A DNA stretch of 13,514 bases from an uncultured Campylobacter sp. (GTDB taxonomy: Bacteria > Campylobacterota > Campylobacteria > Campylobacterales > Campylobacteraceae), in assembly GCF_938045405.1 (NCBI RefSeq), contig NZ_CALIMW010000035.1, positions 1-13,514 on the forward strand. Reading direction: 5' to 3'. The translations under genes and the position numbers were made by a program. Below are positions 1 to 8,344 of the stretch, piece after piece. How positions within the stretch are numbered: the stretch's first letter is position 1; each line of letters starts with the position of its first letter. The notes beneath the pieces were generated by a model. It had not been told where the DNA came from and did no database searches. It saw only the letters and a list, made by a program, of their open reading frames with translations.

Positions 1-3000
1 CTAGGTAGTTGGTGATTAACTCGCTTCCGCTCTTTAGGCTAGCTAAGCTTGCAGCTCTGGTTTCGGCGAAGGATTTGGTATCGTCTTTTACCCTTCTTTT
101 ACCGCTAAATCTAAGATCCAATGCTCTTCCGTTTGCATCTACCATACCGTAGGTCTCATACTCTATGGTAGCTCCTTGTTGGACTCTTGTTTGTAGATGC
201 GAAGGATCAGGAAGTAGTAATCGTCCGCTTCCTTGCTTATCGATTAGGTGGATAGTGCTGGTATCTCCTACGTCGGTATTGCCGCTAATGTAAGCGGTGA
301 TCTTACCTCTCATATTGCTTAGATCGGTATTGGCCGTAGGATCTGTTAGCGTAATCATAGAATCGCCATCTTTAATGGTAGGAGGCATAAAGATATTGAT
401 ATCGTCAAACCCTCCGATATTTCTAGCGGTGATCGAATTAGGAGCTGCTGGATTGGTAGGGTTTTTACCTACGTTTAGAGTGCTTCCCGCTCCGCCGGTG
501 ATATCTCCAATATTATTGCCGCCGGTTAAATTTACGGTAGAGTTATTTCCGCCGTTAATATTTAAGCCGTTGAAATTCGTAGGATTATTTGGATCTTCGT
601 TAACTACGTTTATTACAGGATTTGGGATAGGATTATATCTATTGATCTCATCGTTTCCAAACTCGCCGCCTGTGATATTTCTAGAGGTAAGCTTGCTTCC
701 TTGAATCAAGATAGATTGATCGTCGCTGCTCTTAATCAAGCCTTTTAGCATTATATCGTAGGTGGTAGAATTTCTAAGCGTAAACTCCCTTGTTGTTTGC
801 TTAGCCTTCTCGGTAAAATTCGTAAAGGTATTTCCCCCATTTCGGATAAGGTGATACTCCTTACCCTCTTCGATATTAAGTGAGCCGTAGGTATCTTTAT
901 CTACGCCATACTCTTCGCCGTTTAACTTAAATTTAGCGTTATTAATGTCTGTATTGGCATTAGTAGTTAAATTTAAAGCAGCGGTTGCAGCATTGCCGTT
1001 AGCATCCGAAATTCCGTCAAAGTTAAGAGCATTGAAATTCTTAATATCGCCTGCGGTTTTTTGAGTGTGAGCGTTATTTACGTTTAGGGTGTTGCCATTA
1101 TTATTGCCTCTTGCGTTAGACGCATCGTCTGAGCCGCTAATAGCATTTACTACGCTTCCTGCATTGAAATTTACTACGTTGTCGTAAACCCTACCGCTAC
1201 CTTTAGAAGCACCGGCAAAAATCTCTTTAGTATCAGCACCATTAATGTTTACGGTGTTATTAAATACGTCATCCGTGCTGCCGCTTAGTGTCGCACCGCC
1301 GTAAACGGATTTAGTGCTTAGATCGCCTGCAGTAGATACGATATTTACGGTATTGCCTTTATTATCAAATAGAGGCGTTCCGCCTTGAGCTGCATTATCT
1401 GCTTTATTCTTAGTTAGCTCGTTGCTATCAAAGTCGTTGTCGTTCCAAGCATCGGTAATGGTGCCTTCTCTATAGATAAGCTCTTTATTGTTATTTTGCT
1501 TTCTAAAGGTCTCGCCGTCATATTGATAGTGAGCGTTGTCTATAATGTTATAGACTTGCTCTTTTTGAGTGGTTTTATCTTGGAAATTTATAGCAGCGTT
1601 GCCTTTAATTAGGGTATAATCCTTATCTTTTTGAGCATTATTTATCTTAACGTCGGTACCGATTAGATTTGTAGGGGTATTGCCAGTTAGTTTAAGAGCC
1701 GGATCGCCGTTGTAACCATTAGGCATATTGAAATTTAACTTGCCAACGCCTACGATATTTTTAGCTTCTATAGTGCCCGGTACTAAAGAGCCATCAGTTT
1801 TACCTACGTTTATCTCGTCGTTGCCATCAGCTTTTATCGTGCCTATATTATTGCCACTTACTAAATTTATCTTAGCGTTAGGAACGTTATTCGTATCGAT
1901 ATCTAGCCCGCCGAAATTCTGCGGTGCATTTGGATCTTCACCTACGTCGATAGTAGGATCGCCTGCAGGACCGGAGTATTTACCAACCTCGCCGTTATCG
2001 AATGCTCCATCGATAGTGCGGTCGGTTTTCTTTTTACCTTGGATTACGATGGATTTTCCGTCATCATCTTTCATCAAGCCCTTTAAATTCATCGAGTAAG
2101 TAGTGGCGTTTTTAATCGTAAATACGTTATCAGTGCGCTTGGTCGTTTGCGTTTCGTCAAAGCCCGTAAATCCCTTTTCATTGTGGATCAGATAGCGCTT
2201 CTCGCCGTCGCCTATCGCGTAAGTATCTACATTATAATCAGTGCCGTCGAGTTGAAATTTAGCGTTATTAATATTGGTAGTTGAGCCCGCATTTAAATTT
2301 AAAGCCGCAGTTGCAGCGCTGCCGTTAGCGCTTGAAATTCCGTCGAAGTTAAGGTTATTGAAATTCTTAATATCGCCTGCGGTTTTTTGAGTAGAGGCGT
2401 TATATACGTTTAAGGTGTTATTTGTGCCGCCTGTACTGGATAGACCGTAGATAGTTTTACCGACTTTACCACTATAGAAATTTACGGTATTACCGCTACC
2501 ACTAGCCGCATCTGCTGCGTAGACGTTGCCAGCAACTTGCGTGTTGCTTAAATTCACAGTACTGTTTGTTGCAGAACCGCTAGCTTTTGAGCCGTATACA
2601 TCGCCACCTACTCTACTGCCTTGTAGATTTACAATGTTTTTAACTGCATTGCCGTTAGCTGTCTGTGCGCCGTAGACATTGCCGTTAATGGTGGTATCAT
2701 CAGTGGTTACCGTATTATCGTGAACATTTCCATTAACGTTATAGCCCGCACCGATATTTCCGTTTACTACCGCGCCTTTTGAAGTCTCTTCAAAGTTTAG
2801 ATGGTTGTCGTGAACATCTTGGGTTCCGCTATCACCATAGCCTGCATATACATCGCCAAATCCCGTTCCGCCTTTGATCGTAGTGTAGTTATTGTGGATA
2901 GTATTAGGCGTTTCAGTATCTTTGACGTCGGCTCTACCTGAGCTTATGTTTTTGTTGCCTAGATTACCTGTGCCCTCTTTTACGATTACGGTATTGCCTT

Positions 3001-5947
3001 TATTGCCGAATAGCTCAGTAGCGCCCGCAGCTTTATTGCTAGCTTGATTTTTGGTTAGCTCGCTGCTATCGAAATCGGTATCGCCCCAAGCGTTGGTAAT
3101 GGTACCTTTTTTATAAACAAGCTCTTGATTGCCGTTTTCTCTTCTAAAAGTCTCGCCATCATACTGATAGTGATCTTTGTCTGTAATAGTATAGGTCTGG
3201 TTTTTTTGGACACTTCTATCGTTGAAATTTATAGTGCCGCCGTTAGTCTTTTTAACGAGTGTGTATGTGGTGCCATCTTTGGCATTATTTACATTGACAT
3301 CAGTACCAGTTAGATCAGTAGTGCCCGAGTCCGTAAGTTTGATCGCAGGATTACCTCCATTATAGTTGTTGGGCAGATTGAAATTCATCTTTAGCTTGCC
3401 GGGGCCTGATGATTTCTCGATATTTTTTGCAGTTATATTGCCCGGCACTAGTGGATTGTTGCCGTCTTTGCCTACGTTTATAGTATCATCATCATTGGCT
3501 TTTATCGTGCCGATATTATCACCGCTTACTAGATTTATCGTGGCTTTAGGAATGGCATTCGTATCGATATTTAGCCCACCGAAATTCTCCGGTGCATTTG
3601 GATCTTCGCCTACATCGATAGTAGGATCCTCACCTGCAGGTCCTTTGTATTTATTAAATTCGCTTTGGTCGAATGTTCCGTCGGTGATAGTGCGGTTGGT
3701 TTTCTTTTTGCCTTGGATTACGATGGATTTTCCGTCATCGTCCTCCATCAAGCCCTTTAAATTCATCGAATAGGTAGTAGCATTTTTGATAGTAAATACA
3801 TTATCGGTGTGCTTGACCTTTTCATCAAATTTTTCAAATTTGGCTTCATTATGGATCAGATAGCGCTTCTCGCCGTCGCCTATCGCGTAAGTATCTACAT
3901 CATAATCATGGTCGCCAAGCTGAAATTTAGCCTTATTGATATTAGTTTTAACCCCGTCCGTGATTTGAAGTGCGGCTTTGCTTGCATCGGAATATGCATT
4001 TGATATGTTTTGGAAATTTAAAACATTAAATCTAGCGATATTACCCGCATGATTTGGATTGCTAGCGTTTGAAGCATTTATCAAGGTGTTGCCGCTGCCG
4101 CTACCGGTGCCGTATAAGCCGTAAATCGTGCCGGTGACGGTGCTATCTGATAAATGTACCGTATTATTATTGCTATTTGCCCCCACAGCCTCCGCGCCGA
4201 AAACATCTCCCGTTACGGTGGTATGATCCCATAAATTTACACGGTTACCCGATGCGGAGCCCAACAACATAGCATTGCCGCCTTTGACTTGTTTACCACC
4301 CTCTACTTTAGAATTTGACAAGGTTAAAACGTTTCCCGTAGCATTACCTTTTGACGTAGTTCCACCAGAAACGTTGTCGTTAAAGGTTACTCCGGTTGCA
4401 GAGAATTCATTGCCGCTGACGCCTTGCTCGCCGCGTCCGCCTAGAGCAGCACCATTTAGCGTTCCGCCGGTTACTTGCACGTGGTTATTATTTGCTGTTC
4501 CGCTGCCGATGCCGATTTTATTGGTTCCGCCGATTACTTGATTAACGGTCTTATTTGTTAAATCCGCTACTACCCAACTACCTTCGACCTTGCCTTCTTC
4601 ACTTCTACCGCCGATGATATCGTGACCTATCGTAGCGCCTTTTTTGATATCTACTCTGGCGCCCGTAACCTCGCCATTAACGCTGTTTCCGCCGATGACA
4701 TCGTGGCTCACTTCGCCACCGTTTAGAGTTACTTTGGTGTTTGAAATTTTGCCGTTAACGCTGTTTCCGCCGATAGCATCTTGTGCTACTTTGCCTCCGC
4801 TCATTTCAACGTAACTACTTTTTATCTCTCCATTTACGTTGCGGAAGCCGTAAGCGCTACCGCCTATCTCGCCGCCGCTTATTTTGACGTAATCATTCGT
4901 GCTAGTAGCGACGTGATTGGTACCAGAACCTCCGCCGAAGCCTCCGTGAACGTCACCTATAACCTTTCCGCCGCTGATTTCAGAGTAATTGTCGTTAGAA
5001 ACGGCTGCCATATATGAGCCCGTAGTAGATTGAACCTCTCCGTTTTGTAGCTTTACGTAGTTTTTGCTAGCCGTAGCGTTGCTTCCGGTGGTAATACCCT
5101 CTCTAGTAGCATTGGCGCCTGTTATATTTTGAAGCTTAGCACCGGCGCTGTTTATGACGACATAGTTTTCCTCTAATGTACTAGCGAAATTTGGAGATAC
5201 CGATACCGCGCCGTCTATTTCTTGACCGCTGCTTAAGACGATAGCGCCCGTAATATTTACGCCATTACCTTTCGCGGAACCACCTTCGTGTATGGTAGCA
5301 CCCTCTATCCTGTATTTATCTATTTGTGCTGCGCTTTTTATATTTACCGTATTATTTTCTGCAGAGTGACCATATCTAGCACGACCTCCCGATACTATAG
5401 CTTGGAAATTTCCCATGGTACTATTATCGCCGATTATATGGCTATTACCTTCGATATTTACGGTGTTGCCGACGGCATCTCCCGATTGAGGTCTCTTTCC
5501 TGCCCAAGTGCCGTTGCCGCCGAGAACGACTCTATTAACGGTTGCATTTATTATGTTTACGGTATTGCCTGTTGCGCCTATGCCTTCACCGCCTATTACG
5601 GTGGTAACGGTAGCGCGGTTTTGAACGGTGATCTGATTTCTATCGGCCGATGTCGTAGGTGTAATGTTAGGATGACCCATACCGCCACCGTATATACTGT
5701 ACCCCGACATATCAATACCTGAAGCATCTCCGGTGATAGTTACTATATGATTTTTGGAGCCACCTCCGTTACCAGCGCCTTCATAACCACCCGAGTAATA
5801 CCCGCCGCCTGGAGTATGCAAATTACCATCACTGCCGCCGCCGGTTACCGTCGCTTTTGCATTGTCGGCTAAAACTTGCATCGGCATCAGTGCTAGCGTA
5901 GCAGCGATGCTCAGACCTGAGATAATCGGTATCCTAATATCTTTCAT
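1..5947 (-). CDS. Giant autotransporter-type adhesin, passenger part (C-terminus beyond left edge)
   Basis: The frame is open from the ATG at 5947 to the left edge, 1982 codons. Residues 1-27 form a Sec signal peptide: charged MKDIR, a hydrophobic core, then VLA before D28. AAGGA lies 8 bases upstream of the ATG. The mature part is rich in Gly, Asn, Thr and Ser, I saw no cysteine, and it is full of GNTVNI-like strands, as expected of a parallel beta-helix passenger of type V secretion. Order: Gly-rich head (28-70), helix with 26-residue repeats (about 320-456), then larger modules beginning at residues 634, 1190 and 1632. The last visible stretch (KSFAETRAASLASLKSGSEL) looks like the helical linker before a beta-barrel, which is not in the window. 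Likely role: surface adhesion (inference); the ligand is unknown. A trimeric or two-partner secretion passenger is less likely. No frame break was seen at the points checked along the frame. Confidence 0.85.
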   Translation of the reverse strand, partial: MKDIRIPIISGLSIAATLALMPMQVLADNAKATVTGGGSDGNLHTPGGGYYSGGYEGAGNGGGSKNHIVTITGDASGIDMSGYSIYGGGMGHPNITPTTSADRNQITVQNRATVTTVIGGEGIGATGNTVNIINATVNRVVLGGNGTWAGKRPQSGDAVGNTVNIEGNSHIIGDNSTMGNFQAIVSGGRARYGHSAENNTVNIKSAAQIDKYRIEGATIHEGGSAKGNGVNITGAIVLSSGQEIDGAVSVSPNFASTLEENYVVINSAGAKLQNITGANATREGITTGSNATASKNYVKLQNGEVQSTTGSYMAAVSNDNYSEISGGKVIGDVHGGFGGGSGTNHVATSTNDYVKISGGEIGGSAYGFRNVNGEIKSSYVEMSGGKVAQDAIGGNSVNGKISNTKVTLNGGEVSHDVIGGNSVNGEVTGARVDIKKGATIGHDIIGGRSEEGKVEGSWVVADLTNKTVNQVIGGTNKIGIGSGTANNNHVQVTGGTLNGAALGGRGEQGVSGNEFSATGVTFNDNVSGGTTSKGNATGNVLTLSNSKVEGGKQVKGGNAMLLGSASGNRVNLWDHTTVTGDVFGAEAVGANSNNNTVHLSDSTVTGTIYGLYGTGSGSGNTLINASNASNPNHAGNIARFNVLNFQNISNAYSDASKAALQITDGVKTNINKAKFQLGDHDYDVDTYAIGDGEKRYLIHNEAKFEKFDEKVKHTDNVFTIKNATTYSMNLKGLMEDDDGKSIVIQGKKKTNRTITDGTFDQSEFNKYKGPAGEDPTIDVGEDPNAPENFGGLNIDTNAIPKATINLVSGDNIGTIKANDDDTINVGKDGNNPLVPGNITAKNIEKSSGPGKLKMNFNLPNNYNGGNPAIKLTDSGTTDLTGTDVNVNNAKDGTTYTLVKKTNGGTINFNDRSVQKNQTYTITDKDHYQYDGETFRRENGNQELVYKKGTITNAWGDTDFDSSELTKNQASNKAAGATELFGNKGNTVIVKEGTGNLGNKNISSGRADVKDTETPNTIHNNYTTIKGGTGFGDVYAGYGDSGTQDVHDNHLNFEETSKGAVVNGNIGAGYNVNGNVHDNTVTTDDTTINGNVYGAQTANGNAVKNIVNLQGSRVGGDVYGSKASGSATNSTVNLSNTQVAGNVYAADAASGSGNTVNFYSGKVGKTIYGLSSTGGTNNTLNVYNASTQKTAGDIKNFNNLNFDGISSANGSAATAALNLNAGSTTNINNAKFQLDGTDYNVDTYAIGDGEKRYLIHNEKGFTGFDETQTTKRTDNVFTIKNATTYSMNLKGLMKDDDGKSIVIQGKKKTDRTIDGAFDNGEVGKYSGPAGDPTIDVGEDPNAPQNFGGLDIDTNNVPNAKINLVSGNNIGTIKADGNDEINVGKTDGSLVPGTIEAKNIVGVGKLNFNMPNGYNGDPALKLTGNTPTNLIGTDVKINNAQKDKDYTLIKGNAAINFQDKTTQKEQVYNIIDNAHYQYDGETFRKQNNNKELIYREGTITDAWNDNDFDSNELTKNKADNAAQGGTPLFDNKGNTVNIVSTAGDLSTKSVYGGATLSGSTDDVFNNTVNINGADTKEIFAGASKGSGRVYDNVVNFNAGSVVNAISGSDDASNARGNNNGNTLNVNNAHTQKTAGDIKNFNALNFDGISDANGNAATAALNLTTNANTDINNAKFKLNGEEYGVDKDTYGSLNIEEGKEYHLIRNGGNTFTNFTEKAKQTTREFTLRNSTTYDIMLKGLIKSSDDQSILIQGSKLTSRNITGGEFGNDEINRYNPIPNPVINVVNEDPNNPTNFNGLNINGGNNSTVNLTGGNNIGDITGGAGSTLNVGKNPTNPAAPNSITARNIGGFDDINIFMPPTIKDGDSMITLTDPTANTDLSNMRGKITAYISGNTDVGDTSTIHLIDKQGSGRLLLPDPSHLQTRVQQGATIEYETYGMVDANGRALDLRFSGKRRVKDDTKSFAETRAASLASLKSGSELITNYL
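2..1054 (-). repeat. Adhesin internal module, copy C (diverged, last before the expected barrel)
   Basis: Third copy, from residue 1632 to the edge. It keeps AGDIKNFNALNF, NINNAKFKL, a changed YHLIRNG block, NSTTYDIMLKGLI, SILIQGSK, PNNPTNFNGLNI, GGNNIGDI and LNVGK. It lacks the HYQYDGETFR and LFxNKGNTV blocks and instead runs into a different sequence that leads to the linker. It starts 442 residues after copy B. This gradual loss of similarity fits a terminal unit adapted to join the membrane domain. Confidence 0.65.
1345..2380 (-). repeat. Adhesin internal module, copy B
   Basis: Second copy, residues about 1190-1530, with the same order of blocks as copy A: AGDIKNFNNLNF, VDTYAIGDGEKRYLIHNE, NATTYSMNLKGLM, PTIDVGEDPNAPQNFGG, NIGTIKA, HYQYDGETFRK and LFDNKGNTV. 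It starts 556 residues after copy A. Its first bases (2357-2392) are identical over 36 bases to 1031-1066 in copy C. The long exact runs in an otherwise diverged repeat suggest recent duplication or gene conversion. Confidence 0.75.
2985..4048 (-). repeat. Adhesin internal module, copy A
   Basis: First (N-terminal) copy, residues about 634-985. It begins AGNIARFNVLNF and continues through NINKAKFQL, VDTYAIGDGEKRYLIHNE, NATTYSMNLKGLM, SIVIQGKKKT, PTIDVGEDPNAPENFGG, INLVSGDNIGTIKA, HYQYDGETFRR and LFGNKGNTV. At DNA level 3852-3900 is identical over 49 bases to 2184-2232 in copy B, and 3711-3739 is identical over 29 bases to 2037-2065. The module boundaries are approximate. Confidence 0.75.
4600..4985 (-). 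repeat. Tandem 78-base (26-residue) repeats in the adhesin passenger
   Basis: Residues about 320-456 repeat with a period of 26 residues around the pattern V-x-hydrophobic-x-G-G-x-V-x-x-D-x-x-G-G-N-S-V-N-G. Examples are VEMSGGKVAQDAIGGNSVNG and VTLNGGEVSHDVIGGNSVNG. At DNA level the 20 bases at 4677-4696 recur exactly at 4755-4774, an offset of 78. Each unit probably makes one or more coils of a beta-helix (inference). Confidence 0.75.
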
Positions 5948-5981
5948 AGTTGTAATCCTTCGTAAAAAATAAAAACTATCC

Positions 5982-5987
5982 ATTATA
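5982..5987 (-). promoter_or_regulatory. Predicted -10 box of the adhesin promoter
   Basis: On the minus strand TATAAT lies at 5987-5982, preceded by TTTTTATAG and placed about 35 bases upstream of the ATG. No consensus -35 is evident, which is normal for Campylobacter sigma-70 promoters. The implied leader is only about 28 bases and carries AAGGA at 5956-5960. This indicates that the adhesin has its own promoter rather than depending on htrA readthrough. Confidence 0.55.
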
Positions 5988-6584
5988 CTATAAAAATACC
6001 TATTTACAATAAATTTAATACAATTCCTAACAAAAAGTAGCTTAACACGAAAAAATGGGTATCGCGATGTAACGTTTTCGATAATAAAGTAAAATTTCAG
6101 CTTATTTTTGTTATCGAAGCTTAAACGAAAAATTACGATTACAAAATGATGGAATTTTAAAATTCCGACCTTAAAATTTAGCCAGCGGAATTCCCAAGAA
6201 ACGACGCTGCGATAAAAGCGCTAGAATAAAAAGGCAGCAGTTTCTGATATCGAGAAATAGGGTAGGACATAGATTTTATAAAATTTGGATTTGTAGAATT
6301 TAAAGTGAAGTAATATACAAGAGGAATTAAAATTTGAAGTAATTCTAGGTTAGAAGCACATACTTCTGCGGTATGTTGTTAGCAAAGAGATTAAAATTTT
6401 AAAGCAGTCCCAGACGAGGCGATAAAAACGATAAAGTAGCGGCGTGGAGGGTTAAATTTTAAAAATTCCAAGTGAAAACAAAAGCAAAAAAGTAAAATTC
6501 TAAGAATTTCAAGCGAAAAATCTGGGCTTTTAGCGGTGTTTTGAAATAGCAGAGGGCTTTCAGAGGTGCTTGAAATAACAGAGA

Positions 6585-6623
6585 GCTTCCGGTAGCTTTA
6601 ATGCCTGCCGGAAGCCCATTTTT
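6585..6623 (+). terminator. Terminator-like hairpin on the plus strand with no visible gene before it
   Basis: GCTTCCGG (6585-6592) and CCGGAAGC (6608-6615) form an 8-bp perfect stem with a 15-base loop. Five T follow at 6619-6623 on the plus strand. The minus strand has no T run after the stem. The nearest genes on both sides are on the minus strand, so the transcript it would end is unknown. Confidence 0.5.
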
Positions 6624-6756
6624 ATAGTTTATGTATCTCTTACGCTCGAAAGCTCGAAATTCCGCTTATCAGAAAGTCCAAAATCTCAAAAACTTCTGCT
6701 AGCTTATTCGCATGTTCCGCTAATGCTTTGTCTCGGGCTTGCCGCGATTAAAATTT

Positions 6757-6770
6757 AACGCTTGCGCGTT
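6757..6770 (-). terminator. Weak candidate terminator after htrA
   Basis: Read on the minus strand, AACGC-GCAA-GCGTT gives a 5-bp stem closed by a GNRA-type GCAA tetraloop, about 30 bases after the htrA stop and followed by AAATTTTAA. The stem is short and the T run poor, so this is only a candidate. Confidence 0.25.
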
Positions 6771-6799
6771 TCTCGCAGCTAAAGCCTCGCAAATCGAGC

Positions 6800-8221
6800 T
6801 TAGCGGATCACAAGACCTTGCGGAATTCCGCGTCTGATAACCCAGACTAGGGTTTTCTTACCTTTGTAATCTTTGATGTATCGATCGAAGTCGTCTGAGC
6901 TTTTGACATCGTTTTGACCGACTTGGATGATCACGTCGCCCACCTCAAAGCCGTAATCATCGGCTTTTGAGCCATCTTTGACGCTTAAGACGAGGGCACC
7001 CGAGACATCGTCGTCGAGGTTATATTTGCGGCGCAAGCTGTCATTTAACGTCCTTAGCTTTAGCCCCTCTATTGCGCTTTTTGAGTCCTCGCCGGCTGAG
7101 CCTAAGGTGGTGGAGTCGGATTTCATCGCGTCTAGCTTGATAGTCGTGCTCTTGCTTTTGCCGTCGCGTTCAAATTCTACATCCACTGAGCTTCCTGGAG
7201 CCATTGAGCCGATTAAATTTTTTAGCTCGTTGGCGTTTTTGATAGATTTGCCGTTTATTTTGGTAATCAAATCGCCGCGCTTGATACCTGCTTTATCGGC
7301 TGGCATATCCTTTTCTACGCTTGAGATTAGCGCGCCCTCTTTGCTTTCATAGAGCTCTTTTTGATCTTTAGACATATCCGAAATCGTAACGCCTATAAAG
7401 CCACGCTCGATCTTGCCGTTTGTGATGAGCTTTTCAGCGATCTCTTTTACCATATTTGAAGGGATCGCAAAGCCTACGCCGTTATTTCCGCCGCCGCGAC
7501 TTAAAATGGCGGAATTTATCCCCAAAAGCGCGCCGCGACTATCCACTAGCGCGCCGCCTGAGTTGCCCGGATTGATCGAAGCGTCGGTTTGGATGAAATT
7601 TTCATATTGATTTAACCCGATATTGTTTTTATTTAGCGCCGAGATTATGCCTTGAGTGATGGTGCCGCCCACGCCGAAAGGATTTCCGATAGCAAATACA
7701 ATGTCGCCCTCCATAGCCTTGGACGAGTCGGCAAATTTAACCGCAGAGAGGTTTTTTTCGTCGATTTTAATGATTGCAAGGTCGGTTTTGGGGTCGGTGC
7801 CGATTACCTTGGCTTTATACTCTTTATCGCCTTCTAGTAGTGTAACTACGATTTCGTCGGCATTTTCTATTACGTGATTATTTGTGACAATATAGCCGTC
7901 TTCGGAGATGATGACACCAGAGCCTAGTGAGCTTCCCTCGCGCTCTTGTTGTTGCGGAATGTCAAAGTCGAAAAATTGCTTAAAAAACGGATCGTCAAAC
8001 ATCTGTGACATCGGGCTATTGCCTGCTTTGATCTTGGTTTTAGTTGCGATATTTACGACGGATTTTTTCACGTCCGCAACGGAGCTGTGATATGAGAGCA
8101 CGACATCTTTATCAAAGCTCGGATTTACGCGTTCATAATTGCTTGGAGCTTCTTTAATGTCGATACTGGCGCCAAAAAGCGCACCTGCTAAAGCTATCGA
8201 TATGATGATCGATTTTTTCAT
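6800..8221 (-). CDS. htrA: Periplasmic serine protease/chaperone HtrA (DegP/DegQ family)
   Basis: This 473-residue protein degrades or refolds misfolded proteins in the periplasm. Residues 1 to about 18 are a signal peptide (MKKSIIISIALAGALFGA). The trypsin-like domain has the full catalytic triad: His116 in TNNHV, Asp147 in KTDLAI and Ser221 in NPGNSGGAL. Two PDZ domains follow (about 262-360, starting RGFIGVTI, and about 385-470, with SGALV and GDVII). Length and order match full DegP-type proteins. The ATG is supported by AAGGAAG six bases upstream. In C. jejuni, HtrA is needed for stress tolerance and efficient adherence, and is secreted to cleave E-cadherin (established knowledge). Here it is divergent from cbpA-hspR and lies upstream of a giant adhesin on the same strand, which makes a role in adhesin export plausible (inference). 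Confidence 0.96.
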   Translation of the reverse strand: MKKSIIISIALAGALFGASIDIKEAPSNYERVNPSFDKDVVLSYHSSVADVKKSVVNIATKTKIKAGNSPMSQMFDDPFFKQFFDFDIPQQQEREGSSLGSGVIISEDGYIVTNNHVIENADEIVVTLLEGDKEYKAKVIGTDPKTDLAIIKIDEKNLSAVKFADSSKAMEGDIVFAIGNPFGVGGTITQGIISALNKNNIGLNQYENFIQTDASINPGNSGGALVDSRGALLGINSAILSRGGGNNGVGFAIPSNMVKEIAEKLITNGKIERGFIGVTISDMSKDQKELYESKEGALISSVEKDMPADKAGIKRGDLITKINGKSIKNANELKNLIGSMAPGSSVDVEFERDGKSKSTTIKLDAMKSDSTTLGSAGEDSKSAIEGLKLRTLNDSLRRKYNLDDDVSGALVLSVKDGSKADDYGFEVGDVIIQVGQNDVKSSDDFDRYIKDYKGKKTLVWVIRRGIPQGLVIR

Positions 8222-8256
8222 TTTTGCTTCCTTTGTGATAATGAAATTTTGGCGGA

Positions 8257-8262
8257 ATTATA
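8257..8262 (-). promoter_or_regulatory. Predicted -10 box of htrA
   Basis: TATAAT occurs on the minus strand about 36 bases upstream of the htrA ATG, within TTTATAATT. There is no consensus -35 at the usual distance. The HspR operator lies at 8324-8344, roughly 55-75 bases upstream of the predicted start, so joint control of htrA by HspR is possible but not shown. Confidence 0.4.
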
Positions 8263-8323
8263 AATTTTGTCCGCTAATATATTCTTAACGCAAAATTAAA
8301 ATTTATAAATAGAATTTAGCAAA

Positions 8324-8344
8324 CTTGATTGACACTCACTAAAG
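8324..8344 (+). promoter_or_regulatory. HAIR element (HspR operator) over the cbpA promoter
   Basis: CTTGATT (8324-8330), seven bases, then ACTAAAG (8338-8344). The HAIR consensus bound by HspR is CTTGAGT-N7-ACTCAAG, so each half matches six of seven positions with the exact spacing. It overlaps the -35 hexamer of the cbpA-hspR promoter, and hspR is the second gene of that operon. This predicts negative autoregulation released by heat stress, as known for HspR systems. Confidence 0.8.

Larger units (their letters stand above)
5948..6799. other. Long stretch without a gene between htrA and the adhesin
   Basis: I see no credible coding frame, tRNA or IS element in these 852 bases. It holds the adhesin promoter at its left end, a perfect 16-base AT-rich palindrome GGAATTTTAAAATTCC at 6151-6166, an imperfect direct repeat (6543-6559 and 6572-6588, 15 of 17 bases equal, offset 29), a plus-strand terminator-like hairpin at 6585-6623 and a small hairpin at 6757-6770. 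It may be decayed sequence or encode a small RNA; neither can be shown from the sequence alone. Confidence 0.5.

Noticed and set aside
3366..3773. Plus-strand open frames across the adhesin (such as 297-704, 1728-2099, 3366-3773, 5288-5722)
   Set aside because: They are complements of the adhesin codons. Similar peptides recur because the adhesin modules repeat, which mimics a protein family but has no start signals.
4600..4985. Regular 78-base repeats as a possible CRISPR array or satellite
   Set aside because: The repeats are in frame inside a large coding region, vary mainly in ways that keep a protein pattern, and have no conserved spacer/repeat split.
6151..6166. Perfect palindrome GGAATTTTAAAATTCC as an operator
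   Set aside because: It is AT-rich, made of words that are very common here, and lies about 165 bases upstream of the nearest predicted promoter with no partner site.
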